Source of the DNA: Porphyromonadaceae bacterium W3.11
GTDB taxonomy: Bacteria; Bacteroidota; Bacteroidia; Bacteroidales; Porphyromonadaceae
Reading direction: 5' to 3'
NCBI GenBank assembly: GCA_030434245.1
Contig: JAUISX010000002.1
Coordinates: 310,001-374,000 of the forward strand
Length of the DNA stretch: 64,000 nt
Positions 55,183-63,781 of this stretch are shown here, piece after piece (positions within the stretch are counted from its first letter, which is position 1; every line of letters begins with the position of its first letter). The position numbers were made by a program, and so were the translations under genes. Below the pieces are notes generated by a model. That model was not told the origin of the DNA. It did not search any database and saw only the letters and a list, made by a program, of their open reading frames with translations.

Positions 55183-55210
55183 TCAAAAATCAAAAATTAT
55201 AGATATTATT

Positions 55211-56116
55211 ATGAAGCCAACATTATTTGTACTTGCAGCGGGTATGGGGTCTCGTTATGGAGGCCTAAAACAATTAGATGGAGTAGGACCAAGTGGGGAG
55301 ACGATTATGGATTACTCTGTTTATGACGCGGTAAAGGCAGGTTTTGGAAAGGTCGTCTTTGTGATTCGAAAGGATTTTGAAGAAGATTTTCGTACTAAGG
55401 TAGCGAGTAAGTATGAGAAGATGGTACCTGTGGAGATTGTATTTCAGGCTGTTGATGACTTGCCCGAAGGATTTACATGTCCCGAAGGTAGAACTAAGCC
55501 ATGGGGTACCAATCATGCGGTTCTGATGGGGCGTCATGTGATCAAAGAGCCTTTTGCTGTGATTAATGCGGATGATTTCTATGGGAGAGAAAGCTTCGAA
55601 GTCCTAGCTCGTGAATTAGAGTCTATGGAGGGCAGTCATGATCAATATTGTATGGTTGGATACCGCGTTGGGAACACCCTAAGTGAAAGTGGGACGGTTT
55701 CTCGTGGTGTGTGTGCTACTGACAATGATAGTTATCTGACTGGGGTCACCGAGCGTACAGATATTGCTCGTGTAGGAGACCAGATTGTTTTCACTAATGA
55801 AAATGGTGAGAAAGAGAGCCTTGAGGAGAACACCCCTGTCTCAATGAATATGTGGGGCTTTACACCTGATTATTTTGACCATTCAGTGAAAGCCTTTATC
55901 ACATTTTTGGAGAAGAACCTTCATACAGAGAAGGGCGAATATTATATTCCTACCGTGGTCAATGATTTGATACAAAGAGGCGTGTCACGCTGTAAGGTCT
56001 TAGATACTCCATCAAAGTGGTTTGGTGTGACTTATGCCGACGACCGTGATGATGTGGTGGCTAAGCTTCAGAAGTTGGTAGATGATGGGGTTTATCCTAA
56101 GAATCTCCTAGCATAA
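55211..56116 (+). CDS. Sugar-phosphate nucleotidyltransferase family protein
   Basis: The 301-residue protein has the nucleotidyltransferase N-terminus LAAGMGSRYGGLKQLDGVGP (residues 8-27) and the metal-binding NADDFYG. The region TKPWGTNHAVLMGRH is typical of an NTP-transferase branch common in Bacteroidetes and Firmicutes. It presumably activates a sugar phosphate with UTP or another NTP. The exact sugar is unknown, since the branch is distinct from GalU and RmlA. It follows kdsA by 28 bases, which suggests a role in envelope glycan supply. Confidence 0.75.
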   Translation: MKPTLFVLAAGMGSRYGGLKQLDGVGPSGETIMDYSVYDAVKAGFGKVVFVIRKDFEEDFRTKVASKYEKMVPVEIVFQAVDDLPEGFTCPEGRTKPWGTNHAVLMGRHVIKEPFAVINADDFYGRESFEVLARELESMEGSHDQYCMVGYRVGNTLSESGTVSRGVCATDNDSYLTGVTERTDIARVGDQIVFTNENGEKESLEENTPVSMNMWGFTPDYFDHSVKAFITFLEKNLHTEKGEYYIPTVVNDLIQRGVSRCKVLDTPSKWFGVTYADDRDDVVAKLQKLVDDGVYPKNLLA

Positions 56117-56130
56117 CGATTGACGTACTA

Positions 56131-57045
56131 GTGTTATCTCAAGATATTGACATCATCACCCTTGTAGGGCCTACCGCTAGTGGAAAGACTCCCATAGCGG
56201 CTTATCTAACAAAGATGTTAGGCGGCGTGCTGTTTGGAGCAGACTCACGGCAGGTCTATCGTGGGATGGATATTGGTACTGGTAAGGATCTCGAAGACTT
56301 CGTCGTTGATGGGCAAGAGATACCATACCGTATGATAGATATATGTGAGGCTGGTGAAAAGTACAATCTTCATCGTTATCTAGAGGATTTTCATGAAGCC
56401 TATACTGCTCTACCAAAAGATCAGCCTAAGATATTATGTGGTGGTACGGGGCTTTATGTAGAGGCTGCTCTTAAAGGCTATCAGATGCCTGATGTGCCTC
56501 AGAATACACGTCTGAGAGATGAGTTAAATCTACTCTCCTTAGCTGAGTTACAGGAGCGATTGGGATGCTATGAAAATCGCGATGAAGACACTGACAGGAG
56601 TAATCCGAGGCGACTCATCCGTGCGATAGAGGTGGCTGATTACTTTGAGCATCACGGAGAGCAGTATGAAGAGAGAGCTCCACTTAAGGGACCTATCTTC
56701 TGTATTGATATCGATAGAGAGGTGCGTAGAGCGAGGATAACCTCTAGGCTAAAGCGGAGATTAGAGGAGGGGATGATTGAGGAGGTCGAAAGATTATTAG
56801 AGCATTTGGAGCCCGAGCAATTGATTTACTACGGGTTGGAGTATAGGTATGTGACAGAGTATGTCATAGGTAAGCTTTCCAGAAGTGAGATGGAGCAACG
56901 CTTAGAGATTGCGATTCATCAGTTTGCGAAGCGACAGATGACTTGGTGGAGAGGAATGGAGCGGAGGGGATTTGACTTGAAATACATCAAACCGCTAGAA
57001 ACGCCAAAGGCTACAGCGGAGATGATTATAGATATGATTAAGTGA
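56131..57045 (+). CDS. miaA: tRNA dimethylallyltransferase
   Basis: The 304-residue protein starts at GTG 56131, 14 bases after the preceding stop. The P-loop GPTASGKT (residues 13-20), the DSRQVYRGMDIGTGK motif and the CGGTGLYVEA segment are diagnostic. MiaA adds a dimethylallyl group to A37 of tRNAs reading UNN codons. It belongs to the shorter Bacteroidetes branch; the C-terminal FAKRQMTWWRG motif is intact. I see no defect. Confidence 0.92.
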   Translation: MLSQDIDIITLVGPTASGKTPIAAYLTKMLGGVLFGADSRQVYRGMDIGTGKDLEDFVVDGQEIPYRMIDICEAGEKYNLHRYLEDFHEAYTALPKDQPKILCGGTGLYVEAALKGYQMPDVPQNTRLRDELNLLSLAELQERLGCYENRDEDTDRSNPRRLIRAIEVADYFEHHGEQYEERAPLKGPIFCIDIDREVRRARITSRLKRRLEEGMIEEVERLLEHLEPEQLIYYGLEYRYVTEYVIGKLSRSEMEQRLEIAIHQFAKRQMTWWRGMERRGFDLKYIKPLETPKATAEMIIDMIK

Positions 57046-57096
57046 GAGTGACAGATATATTATTATCAAACATTCAATTGAGTTTTATATAACAAC

Positions 57097-57447
57097 ATGG
57101 AAGTACGCGTAAGTCGTATTATTAGTGAGTACTTTGAATGTACACGCAAAGAGGCGGAGGAGCATTTACGTGAAGGTCGCGTAAAAGTTAATGGGCAGGT
57201 AGCAACAATTGGAGACAAAGCTACCATCGAGGATAAAGTGACCTTAGATGAGGTGCTTATTCCCCTCAAAGGGATATTCCGTAAGGTGACCAAGGAGAAT
57301 GCTGGCAAAAAGGTTAATGAACAATTTGGCAAGCACTCTAAGGAAGACCTTAACTATATGGATAATCCGAAGAGCAAGGAGAAACGTAAGGGAAAAAAGG
57401 ATTATCGTAAGAAGAGACCAAGTAAGTTTGATGACCTGGATTTCTAA
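57097..57447 (+). CDS. S4-domain RNA-binding protein
   Basis: The 116-residue protein has an N-terminal S4-like RNA-binding domain (VRVSRIISEYFECTRKEAEEHLREGRVKVNG) followed by a highly basic, low-complexity tail (KSKEKRKGKKDYRKKRPSK). Pseudouridine synthase and ribosome-associated heat-shock proteins share the S4 domain, but no catalytic domain is present here. It probably binds rRNA or a ribosomal precursor. Co-directional with miaA (51-base gap). Confidence 0.75.
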   Translation: MEVRVSRIISEYFECTRKEAEEHLREGRVKVNGQVATIGDKATIEDKVTLDEVLIPLKGIFRKVTKENAGKKVNEQFGKHSKEDLNYMDNPKSKEKRKGKKDYRKKRPSKFDDLDF

Positions 57448-57471
57448 AATAATAGCAGGGAGATTTTTTTA

Positions 57472-58068
57472 ATGTTTCAGATAGACTTTATTAGACACAC
57501 CTCGTTACAGGTAACACCTAACCTTTGTTACGGTCAGTTTGATGTCCCAGTGAGTGACTCTTTTACTGAGGAAGCAGATGCCGTATATGAGGCATTACAT
57601 CGCCATCATTATGATGCTATTTTTACTAGCCCACTCAGTAGGGCTGAGAAACTCTGTATCCATTGCGGCTATGATGAAGTAGCGGTGAGGGATGCTAGGG
57701 TGATGGAGCGTAATTTTGGCGATTGGGAACTTAAGTCATGGACAGAGATAGACGAGCTGATTGCGGGCCAGTCTAATAATTCACTGTATCTGGATCATCT
57801 AGGTCAGATTATACCACCTAGAGGGGAGACGGTTGAGGATTTCTTTAAGAGACTGAAGGAGTTCCTCCAGTGTGTTCAGTTGGAGAGGTACCGTAGAGTT
57901 GCGGTCTTTTGTCATGGCGGTGTTATTAATAGCATGCGCTACTTTCAAGGCTTTATAGAGATAGGGGAGCTCTTCGTGAGTGTTCCAGCTTATGGCTCTA
58001 TAACCTCTTTGAAGTTTCCGTATATTGATGAAAAGCATTGGAGGATAGAGAATAATAATCAAAGATGA
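57472..58068 (+). CDS. Histidine phosphatase family protein (CobC-like)
   Basis: The 198-residue protein has the phosphoglycerate mutase-like catalytic Arg8-His9 (DFIRHT, in place of the more common RHG), the TSPLSRAEKLC motif, the MERNFGDWELKSW acidic motif and the second histidine in FCHGGVINSMR. The FGDWE motif and length match alpha-ribazole phosphatase CobC, but no cobalamin gene is nearby, so the substrate is open. It precedes znuA with one base between stop and start. Confidence 0.82.
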   Translation: MFQIDFIRHTSLQVTPNLCYGQFDVPVSDSFTEEADAVYEALHRHHYDAIFTSPLSRAEKLCIHCGYDEVAVRDARVMERNFGDWELKSWTEIDELIAGQSNNSLYLDHLGQIIPPRGETVEDFFKRLKEFLQCVQLERYRRVAVFCHGGVINSMRYFQGFIEIGELFVSVPAYGSITSLKFPYIDEKHWRIENNNQR

Positions 58069-58069
58069 G

Positions 58070-58921
58070 ATGATGAAAAAAGTATTCTGCCTTTTATGGT
58101 GTGTGATATTGTTTAGTTCCTGTGGTAAAGCGAAGGAGGAGACTTCGTCCGTAAGTCTTTCCGTGAGTTTAGCCCCACAGAAGCACTTCCTTCAGATGAT
58201 TGTAGGTGATTTTGCTGAAGTGCATGTCCTAGTACCCTCTGGGACCAACCCCGAGGTTTATGATCCCTCTCCAGCTGAGATTGCTAAGCTAGAGGATTCT
58301 AGAGCTTATTTTGCCATCGGTACCCTTCCATTTGAAACCGAGTGGGTCAAGGCCCTTCCAGAGGATGTTGAAGTTATCGACCAGGCGAAGTTATTACCTC
58401 AGGATTTGATTTTCTCACACGATGGAAAGCATGCCCACGTGCATATACATGGCGACCCACACTACTGGACCTCTGTTACTGGGGCTAGAGCTATGGCAGA
58501 GGTGATGCTGAAGGAGCTTATCCGACTCTTTCCAGATGAGGAGGAGCTCTTTAGGGAAAACTATAAGCATCTAGAGGGAGAGATTAATGATATCGAAAAG
58601 TTGGCTAAGGCAACCTTTGAAGATAAGGATGAAGTGGCCTTCGTGATTTATCATCCTTCATTGTCTCTTTTTGCCGATGAGTGGAACCTTCATCAATTGG
58701 TCATTGAGGAGAATGGGTTAGAACCCACAGCACGACACTTAGTCAGACTGATGGATGAGGCAAAACGTTTGGATACAAAGGTGGTCCTGATACAGGAGGA
58801 GTTTGACACTAAGAATGCTGAGAGTATCGGAACAGCTTTAGAGCTACCATTAAGGACTATTCATCCCCTTGCTGAGAATTGGAAAGAGGAGATGAAGCAA
58901 TTGATTTGTTCCTTTGAGTGA
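58070..58921 (+). CDS. znuA: Zinc ABC transporter substrate-binding lipoprotein
   Basis: This is a 283-residue lipoprotein (Cys18 in FSSC; start at the first or second ATG). The cluster A-1 fold has the N-terminal metal ligand region LAPQKHFLQMIVGD and VPSGTNPEVYDPSP, and a His-rich loop (HDGKHAHVHIHGDPHYW) typical of zinc binding. The later FVIYHPSLSLFADEWN and IQEEFDT segments carry the remaining ligands. It captures zinc (or manganese) in the periplasm. A GTGA overlap couples it to znuC; no permease gene follows. Confidence 0.88.
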   Translation: MMKKVFCLLWCVILFSSCGKAKEETSSVSLSVSLAPQKHFLQMIVGDFAEVHVLVPSGTNPEVYDPSPAEIAKLEDSRAYFAIGTLPFETEWVKALPEDVEVIDQAKLLPQDLIFSHDGKHAHVHIHGDPHYWTSVTGARAMAEVMLKELIRLFPDEEELFRENYKHLEGEINDIEKLAKATFEDKDEVAFVIYHPSLSLFADEWNLHQLVIEENGLEPTARHLVRLMDEAKRLDTKVVLIQEEFDTKNAESIGTALELPLRTIHPLAENWKEEMKQLICSFE

Positions 58922-59556
58922 ATACCCCTCATCCCATACTTATAGCTAAGGATCTTCGGGTAGGATATAGCCAGGAGCCTGACATCATCAAGGACTTCTC
59001 TTTGGAGATTTATCCTGATGATGTAGTTGGTATTATAGGTCCAAATGGAGGCGGTAAGACTACCCTGGTCAAGGCATTGCTGGGGCTATTAGTGCCGAGG
59101 TCTGGTACTGTCCAGTATTATACCCGAGAAGGCGATCCTCTAGAGCATCTAGATATTGGTTATGTGCCTCAGCAGGCAAAGCTAGACCATCAGTTCCCTA
59201 TATCTGTATTAGATGTCGTGGTTAGTGGTACGCTGAATAAGAGACATCTCAAACCCAATAAAAAGGATCGCCTAGAAGCCGTCAATACACTAGAGCGTCT
59301 GGGAATTGCTCATTTGTATGATCGACCTATAGGTGCACTTTCGGGAGGAGAAAGACAGCGGGTGATCCTAGCACGTGCTCTCGTCTCGCATCCTCAGCTC
59401 CTGATTATGGACGAACCGACGACCTATGTGGACGAAGCCTTTTCGGAGCAGCTTTACTGTTTGATACCAGAGCTTCAGAAAGAGTCTGCCCTGGTGATTG
59501 TTTCTCATAATAGAGAGAGGATCTCGACCCTAACAACGAAGATCATTCAGCTATAA
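58918..59556 (+). CDS. znuC: Metal ABC transporter ATP-binding protein
   Basis: The 212-residue ATPase has Walker A GPNGGGKTT, the signature LSGGERQRV, Walker B LLIMDEPTT and the switch histidine in VIVSHNRE. It starts at GTG 58918, inside the znuA stop. It energises zinc import with znuA. At 212 residues it is slightly short for the family (about 230-250) but ends without truncation of motifs. Its 3' end overlaps the convergent glycosyltransferase gene by 14 bases. A cognate permease (znuB) must lie elsewhere if the system works. Confidence 0.88.
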   Translation: MNTPHPILIAKDLRVGYSQEPDIIKDFSLEIYPDDVVGIIGPNGGGKTTLVKALLGLLVPRSGTVQYYTREGDPLEHLDIGYVPQQAKLDHQFPISVLDVVVSGTLNKRHLKPNKKDRLEAVNTLERLGIAHLYDRPIGALSGGERQRVILARALVSHPQLLIMDEPTTYVDEAFSEQLYCLIPELQKESALVIVSHNRERISTLTTKIIQL

Positions 59557-60595
59557 TCTTATCTCCTCCAATGAGGATGGATACTTTTTTAGCCACATCC
59601 TCCATGTTCATCTGCTCTAGACAAGCCCAATCCCCCCTGTGACATGGCTTATTCCCGAATATGGAGCAGGGGCGACAATCTAACTCTATACCATAGCATT
59701 GACCTTCGTCAATCCCAAATGGGAGGAACCCTCCTGCAGGATGAGTTGCACCCCATATCGATATTACAGGTGTACCCACCATGGCGGCTATATGTTGATT
59801 AGCACTATCCATGCTGACCATGCAGTGTAGTCGTGCTATCTCTTCGATTTCTTCTTTTAGACTCCTACCCTCTGTCAGTCTTACCACAGAACTGCCACAT
59901 CTCTGAATAATCTCTCTGTTTTGCTCCGTCTCACTCCCTGGAGCACCATAGAGGATGATCTGCCCTTTAGGAAAAGTCTTGAGCAGGGCATCTATTAACT
60001 CTATGGTCTGCTCTTTGCTAATCCTTTTGCCTCTATGCTGAGCATGTGGTGCTACCCCAATTGTGATACGGTCTAGTGTTTTCTGTCTTGGGATGATGGT
60101 TTGGATGGGGTCGCAAAAGGTAAGCCCCGCCTTCCTTATTAGATGCTCGTAGAGATCAGTCATCTTTGGTAGATAAAGCTGAGGCGGTACCACGGTGCCA
60201 TTTGAGCGAGAGGTCAGCTTTTTTCTCGCCATCCTTGGCTTTCTGAGTCTGTAGGTCTTATGCCCATAAAGCTTCATCACAGAGCGTATGCTCTTAGTCC
60301 GTATTACGTCGTGGAGGTCAATCACGACCGCCTTACGATATGCAAAATGCAACTGACGAGCAAAGCTCATCAATTGCATTATATTTCTTACCTTGCCCTT
60401 ATCCAGTCTCTCAATAACTACATTCTTAGGAGCTTCAAGAAATAGCCCCGACATAAATGGCTGGGTCACAAATACGAATAAGTCATGCGGGTGACCCTTG
60501 GCTATATTGTAGATGTATGGTAGGGTCATCGACACATCCCCCAATGCCGATAAACGTATGATGATATAGGTCTTTTTTTGAGCGTCCTCTTTCAC
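59543..60595 (-). CDS. Glycosyltransferase family 9 (heptosyltransferase-like)
   Basis: The 350-residue protein has the GT9 N-terminus IIIRLSALGDVSMTLPYIYNI, the VIDLHDVIRTKSIRS segment, and the C-terminal nucleotide-sugar part IGVAPHAQHRGKRIS and MVSMDSANQHIAAMVGTPVISIWGATHP. It probably adds a heptose or related sugar to lipopolysaccharide core. A four-base overlap with the DUF4254 gene upstream marks a two-gene operon. C-terminal cysteines (LDCRPCSIFGNKPCHRGDWACL) resemble the Cys-rich insert seen in many members. Confidence 0.9.
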   Translation of the reverse strand: MKEDAQKKTYIIIRLSALGDVSMTLPYIYNIAKGHPHDLFVFVTQPFMSGLFLEAPKNVVIERLDKGKVRNIMQLMSFARQLHFAYRKAVVIDLHDVIRTKSIRSVMKLYGHKTYRLRKPRMARKKLTSRSNGTVVPPQLYLPKMTDLYEHLIRKAGLTFCDPIQTIIPRQKTLDRITIGVAPHAQHRGKRISKEQTIELIDALLKTFPKGQIILYGAPGSETEQNREIIQRCGSSVVRLTEGRSLKEEIEEIARLHCMVSMDSANQHIAAMVGTPVISIWGATHPAGGFLPFGIDEGQCYGIELDCRPCSIFGNKPCHRGDWACLEQMNMEDVAKKVSILIGGDKIIAE

Positions 60596-61215
60596 CTCTC
60601 CTTACCGTAAAGGATAGGATTAAGGTTAGGGTCATTATACATCTTCATCTGTTTATAGACCTTCATGTACTTCCTACCCATAGCGATATCCTCTAATAGA
60701 GTATCGATAGCTTTAGCAAGATCCCTATTTTGTTCCTCAAGGACGGCCATTTTTGCCTTGACGCTACTGACTTGCTCATCACTAGTATCCTTACGATCTA
60801 CCTCTACGTGCATATGGTAAATCTTAAGCTGTAGGATGCTCAGTCTATCGATAGCCCACGCTGGACTTTCGGTGTTGATGGTTGCATTAGGTTGCGGCGT
60901 TACTCCTGCGAAATGCTGTAAGAAGTAACTGTCGATAAGTTCTACCAGATCAGTTCGGTCCTGATTACTTCTGTCGATCTTTCTTTTCATCAGGAGTGCC
61001 TCCTCAGGATCTATATCAGGGTCACGCATGAAATCCTCCATGTGCCACTGAATAGTATCTATCCAGCACTTCTGATATAGGTAATACTCTATGGTCTTAA
61101 ACTCGTAGTTATTATTAGGTTCCGCATCTATGTTATTCTCGATGTGGTAATCTTCGATAGCTTCATTGAAGATCTTAATGGCCTTCGCACAAAAGTCTTT
61201 TAATTCCACTTGCAT
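60592..61215 (-). CDS. DUF4254 family protein
   Basis: The 207-residue, mainly helical protein is unsecreted and rich in charged residues. It matches the DUF4254 family: NEAIEDYHIEN, YYLYQKCWIDTIQWHMED, IKRKIDRSNQDRTDLVE, IDRLSILQLKIYHM. Members are commonly encoded next to family 9 glycosyltransferases in Bacteroidetes, as here (overlapping start/stop). A supporting role in lipopolysaccharide assembly is inferred from this association. No enzymatic motif is evident. Confidence 0.78.
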   Translation of the reverse strand: MQVELKDFCAKAIKIFNEAIEDYHIENNIDAEPNNNYEFKTIEYYLYQKCWIDTIQWHMEDFMRDPDIDPEEALLMKRKIDRSNQDRTDLVELIDSYFLQHFAGVTPQPNATINTESPAWAIDRLSILQLKIYHMHVEVDRKDTSDEQVSSVKAKMAVLEEQNRDLAKAIDTLLEDIAMGRKYMKVYKQMKMYNDPNLNPILYGKER

Positions 61216-61450
61216 ATCCTTTCTTCTCTTGACGGTTTATCACAACTTTAGGATGTAAAGATAAAGATAATATTCTTGCTTATCTCCAGAAAAGGATCTT
61301 TGTATGCAATATAACAACTATTTAGCCTCATTTTAACGGCTATTCTGAGGCACTCCTCGATGATCAGAGACTCTTACGGAAATCTGCGACAGCCCCCCTC
61401 TAGCTATCATTGTGAGTTGTAGAGCTGTACTTAGTTGTAGGCCAGCATCC

Positions 61451-62110
61451 TTACATCAGTAGAAATTCGTACACGAGATAGTCGAAGATGTTCTCTTCAG
61501 AGCCAAATCGATCGATCAGCCTTGCCCAAGTCCTTTTGCTAAATTGGAATTCATTACCCAGACTATCCTCATAAATCCAATGATCAAAGATGTCCTTTCG
61601 GAGAGTAGCCTCCTCATCTCCTACGATATATACGAGATCTCCATTAAGGTTACGCCTCATGGAGTAGTTCTTTCCATTAAACACCTCATCATAGGTCTCA
61701 TTCCCGAAAATATCTCTACCCATTTCCACCTTTCGCCCCCTATTGTCCTCTATAATCATGGTGTCGAAGATGTCTATGTCGTAGGTCGCTCTGTAGTCGC
61801 TTTCACCTCGGTGGAATTTAATCATTCTTCGGAAGAGGCTGATCTTAGACTCTTGGTTATCAAAGATGTTACCATACTTCTTCTTGATATACTTCTTTTT
61901 TAAGATGATCTCATTTCCCTTGTTATCCGAAAAAATAAGGTCGTCAAAGATGTTTTTCTCCAGTTTAGCCGTGTATTCACGGCCAATAGATTCGTAAATC
62001 AAGTTGCCGAAAATATCCACGTCAATGCTCTGTGCCAATCCCTCTACGCTCGTGCTACATAAGATGAGCAGTAGGGGGAGCCATGTGTATTTAATTATAA
62101 CTTTTTTCAT
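61451..62110 (-). CDS. Secreted eight-unit IFD/G-repeat protein, unknown function
   Basis: The 219-residue protein has a signal peptide (residues 1-27, ending LAQ) and eight units built on (D/N)IF(D/G)xxxY(E/D) that start near residues 32, 53, 81, 113, 133, 154, 173 and 207. Several units continue DxxGxE, e.g. SDNKGNEI and EDSLGNEF. The pattern looks like a beta-hairpin solenoid or small barrel in the periplasm or on the surface. No known domain comes to mind. It is monocistronic; a near-consensus box (TATCTTTA on the minus strand around 62140) lies upstream. Confidence 0.65.
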   Translation of the reverse strand: MKKVIIKYTWLPLLLILCSTSVEGLAQSIDVDIFGNLIYESIGREYTAKLEKNIFDDLIFSDNKGNEIILKKKYIKKKYGNIFDNQESKISLFRRMIKFHRGESDYRATYDIDIFDTMIIEDNRGRKVEMGRDIFGNETYDEVFNGKNYSMRRNLNGDLVYIVGDEEATLRKDIFDHWIYEDSLGNEFQFSKRTWARLIDRFGSEENIFDYLVYEFLLM

Positions 62111-62466
62111 GATACCCGTTGTTTAAAGGTTTTGTATGATAAAGATACTCTTTTTTGTCAAAAGAATCACATCACTATGACCATGTAACCTTAGAAGAGT
62201 CTGCCCATAGATTCCGAGTGTAAGGGGCAGGTGATGGTCAGACGACGATAAGTACATCTTGACATCGGTTCTCTTGTTAAGCAGATGCCATTTTAGGAAA
62301 TATCAATATGGCTAATGCTCTGTGAAACACTATGACAGCTCTTTCTCGTCTATGTTGTGAGGGGGCTTTTTTTGTGAAGCCTTGGAGGATTAGCTCTTAA
62401 GTTGACTAGCGGTGACGAAAAGATGGGAGATCTATTTAAAAACCCCCTTTTTAGGGCTGGAAATTC

Positions 62467-62540
62467 TTCCTATGAGAAACGCAAACGCTTCTCATAGGAA
62501 ACATAAATCTTTTATATGAGAAACATTTCTGTTTCATATA
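62467..62540. repeat. Palindromic intergenic repeat, copy C
   Basis: This is a double hairpin. TTCCTATGAGAA (62467-62478) pairs perfectly with TTCTCATAGGAA (62489-62500). TATATGAGAAACA (62513-62525) pairs with TGTTTCATATA (62530-62540), with slight asymmetry. ATAGGAAACATAAAT (62494-62508) recurs exactly in copy B. Confidence 0.7.
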
Positions 62541-62848
62541 ACTAGAAATTAGGCTCCTTATGACTACCAAAAGTGGTCTTCGTGATTGCGTTTTGATATG
62601 TTGTGTGTTCTATTGAAAATCAGTATGTTGCTTGTTGTTGTACTTCTGATTCCCTCTGTTTTTATGCACGTTTAGTGAAATAGCTTACAAGTCGTAATGA
62701 GGTCTTCAGTTTTTGATTTCTGCTCGAGATGTTTTATCTTCTGAGGTGATTTGTGGAGCCCCATACTGTTAGATCGTTTTAATCAATCTGCAAGTGATCC
62801 TAGTCTGGGATTATTTGCCGAACGCTCTATGTGGCATCGGAGGGTAGT

Positions 62849-62882
62849 AAAAAGGCTTACCCTCATGAGGATAAGCCTTTTT
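62849..62882 (-). terminator. Terminator of the short-chain dehydrogenase gene
   Basis: AAAAAGGCTTA (62849-62859) pairs with TAAGCCTTTTT (62872-62882), and an inner palindrome CCTCATGAGG (62861-62870) extends the stem. On the minus strand it ends in five T, about 25 bases past the stop. Confidence 0.82.
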
Positions 62883-62908
62883 CATTCCATTATATCCTAT
62901 AAGAAAAA

Positions 62909-63781
62909 TTACTTTTCGCTTTTCTTTTTATTTTCTTCCACCTTCGGGTTAGCTTCCGCCGCATTCTGCTTTGCTTTGGCAATTTGAGAAAAAAGTCCAC
63001 CATCTACCATAATATCGGTACCGGTAATGAATTCAGCCGCATCGCTAATCAAGAACTTTGCCACTTCGGCAATGTCTTCAGGCACTCCATAACGACCTGC
63101 TGGAGTCATCCGACGCTGAGACTCCATCGCTTCAGGATGGTCAGCCCATGCCTGCTTAACCATAGGAGAGAAGACCACTCCCGGAGAAATGGTAACGATC
63201 CTCGCCCCCATATTACCAAAGCGCATCACGTTGTCCTCACAGAGCAGTAATACCCCACGCTTAGTGAAGTTGTACATTAGGTCAGAATTCTTATTAGTGA
63301 AGGGCTCTACGGTAGAGAACGCATCCTTACTGTTCGGGTGTCGTAAAGCCTCATCATAGGCAGGATTTGGCGGTACAGCGTGTCCCATCATCGAAGCTAT
63401 CAGTACGATCACACTATCCTTCCTAGAGATGTCATGGAAGGTGTCAATCACTATATCTGTAGCCCTAAGGTTAATGTCGAAAAGACGCCTTAGATCCTTT
63501 GTGGCACCACTGACACCAGCAGTATGGATAACCGCTTTGAAGTTCCCCTGTCTCAGAGCCAAGTTTTTCAGCTCCTCCATAGCCTTGCTATCAGTGATGT
63601 CAGCTGCAAACCCCAGGGCATCTATTCCCTCGCCCTTCAGCTCCATCACTAGTTTATCGACCAACTCCTGAGAGTAGTCCGTTACTACCAACTTATAATC
63701 TCTCATAGCATAGGCACAACTCCGGCCAATACCGCCGGCAGCCCCTGTTATGACTACTACTTGATTTTGTCTTAAAGCCAT
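62909..63781 (-). CDS. Short-chain dehydrogenase/reductase family protein
   Basis: The 290-residue protein has the cofactor motif TGAAGGIG (residues 12-19), HTAGVSG near the NAG position, the catalytic serine in LIASMMGH, the catalytic YNFTK (YxxxK), and TGTDIMVDGG at the C-terminus, all as in classical SDRs. It reduces or oxidises a carbonyl/alcohol with NAD(P)H. Annotation in relatives (hydroxysteroid dehydrogenase, 3-oxoacyl-ACP reductase) is unreliable and the substrate is open. A charged C-terminal extension (EENKKKSEK) is unusual. Monocistronic, with its own terminator. Confidence 0.85.
   Translation of the reverse strand: MALRQNQVVVITGAAGGIGRSCAYAMRDYKLVVTDYSQELVDKLVMELKGEGIDALGFAADITDSKAMEELKNLALRQGNFKAVIHTAGVSGATKDLRRLFDINLRATDIVIDTFHDISRKDSVIVLIASMMGHAVPPNPAYDEALRHPNSKDAFSTVEPFTNKNSDLMYNFTKRGVLLLCEDNVMRFGNMGARIVTISPGVVFSPMVKQAWADHPEAMESQRRMTPAGRYGVPEDIAEVAKFLISDAAEFITGTDIMVDGGLFSQIAKAKQNAAEANPKVEENKKKSEK

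Larger units (their letters stand above)
62111..62908. other. Gene-free interval with palindromic repeat and terminator
   Basis: The ~800-base gap holds palindromic repeat copy C (62467-62540) and the terminator of the dehydrogenase gene (62849-62882). I find no supported gene in the rest. Confidence 0.55.

Noticed and set aside
62751-62987. Plus-strand ORF before the short-chain dehydrogenase
   Set aside because: It runs through the terminator hairpin and into the dehydrogenase 3' end; no ribosome site or homology is apparent.
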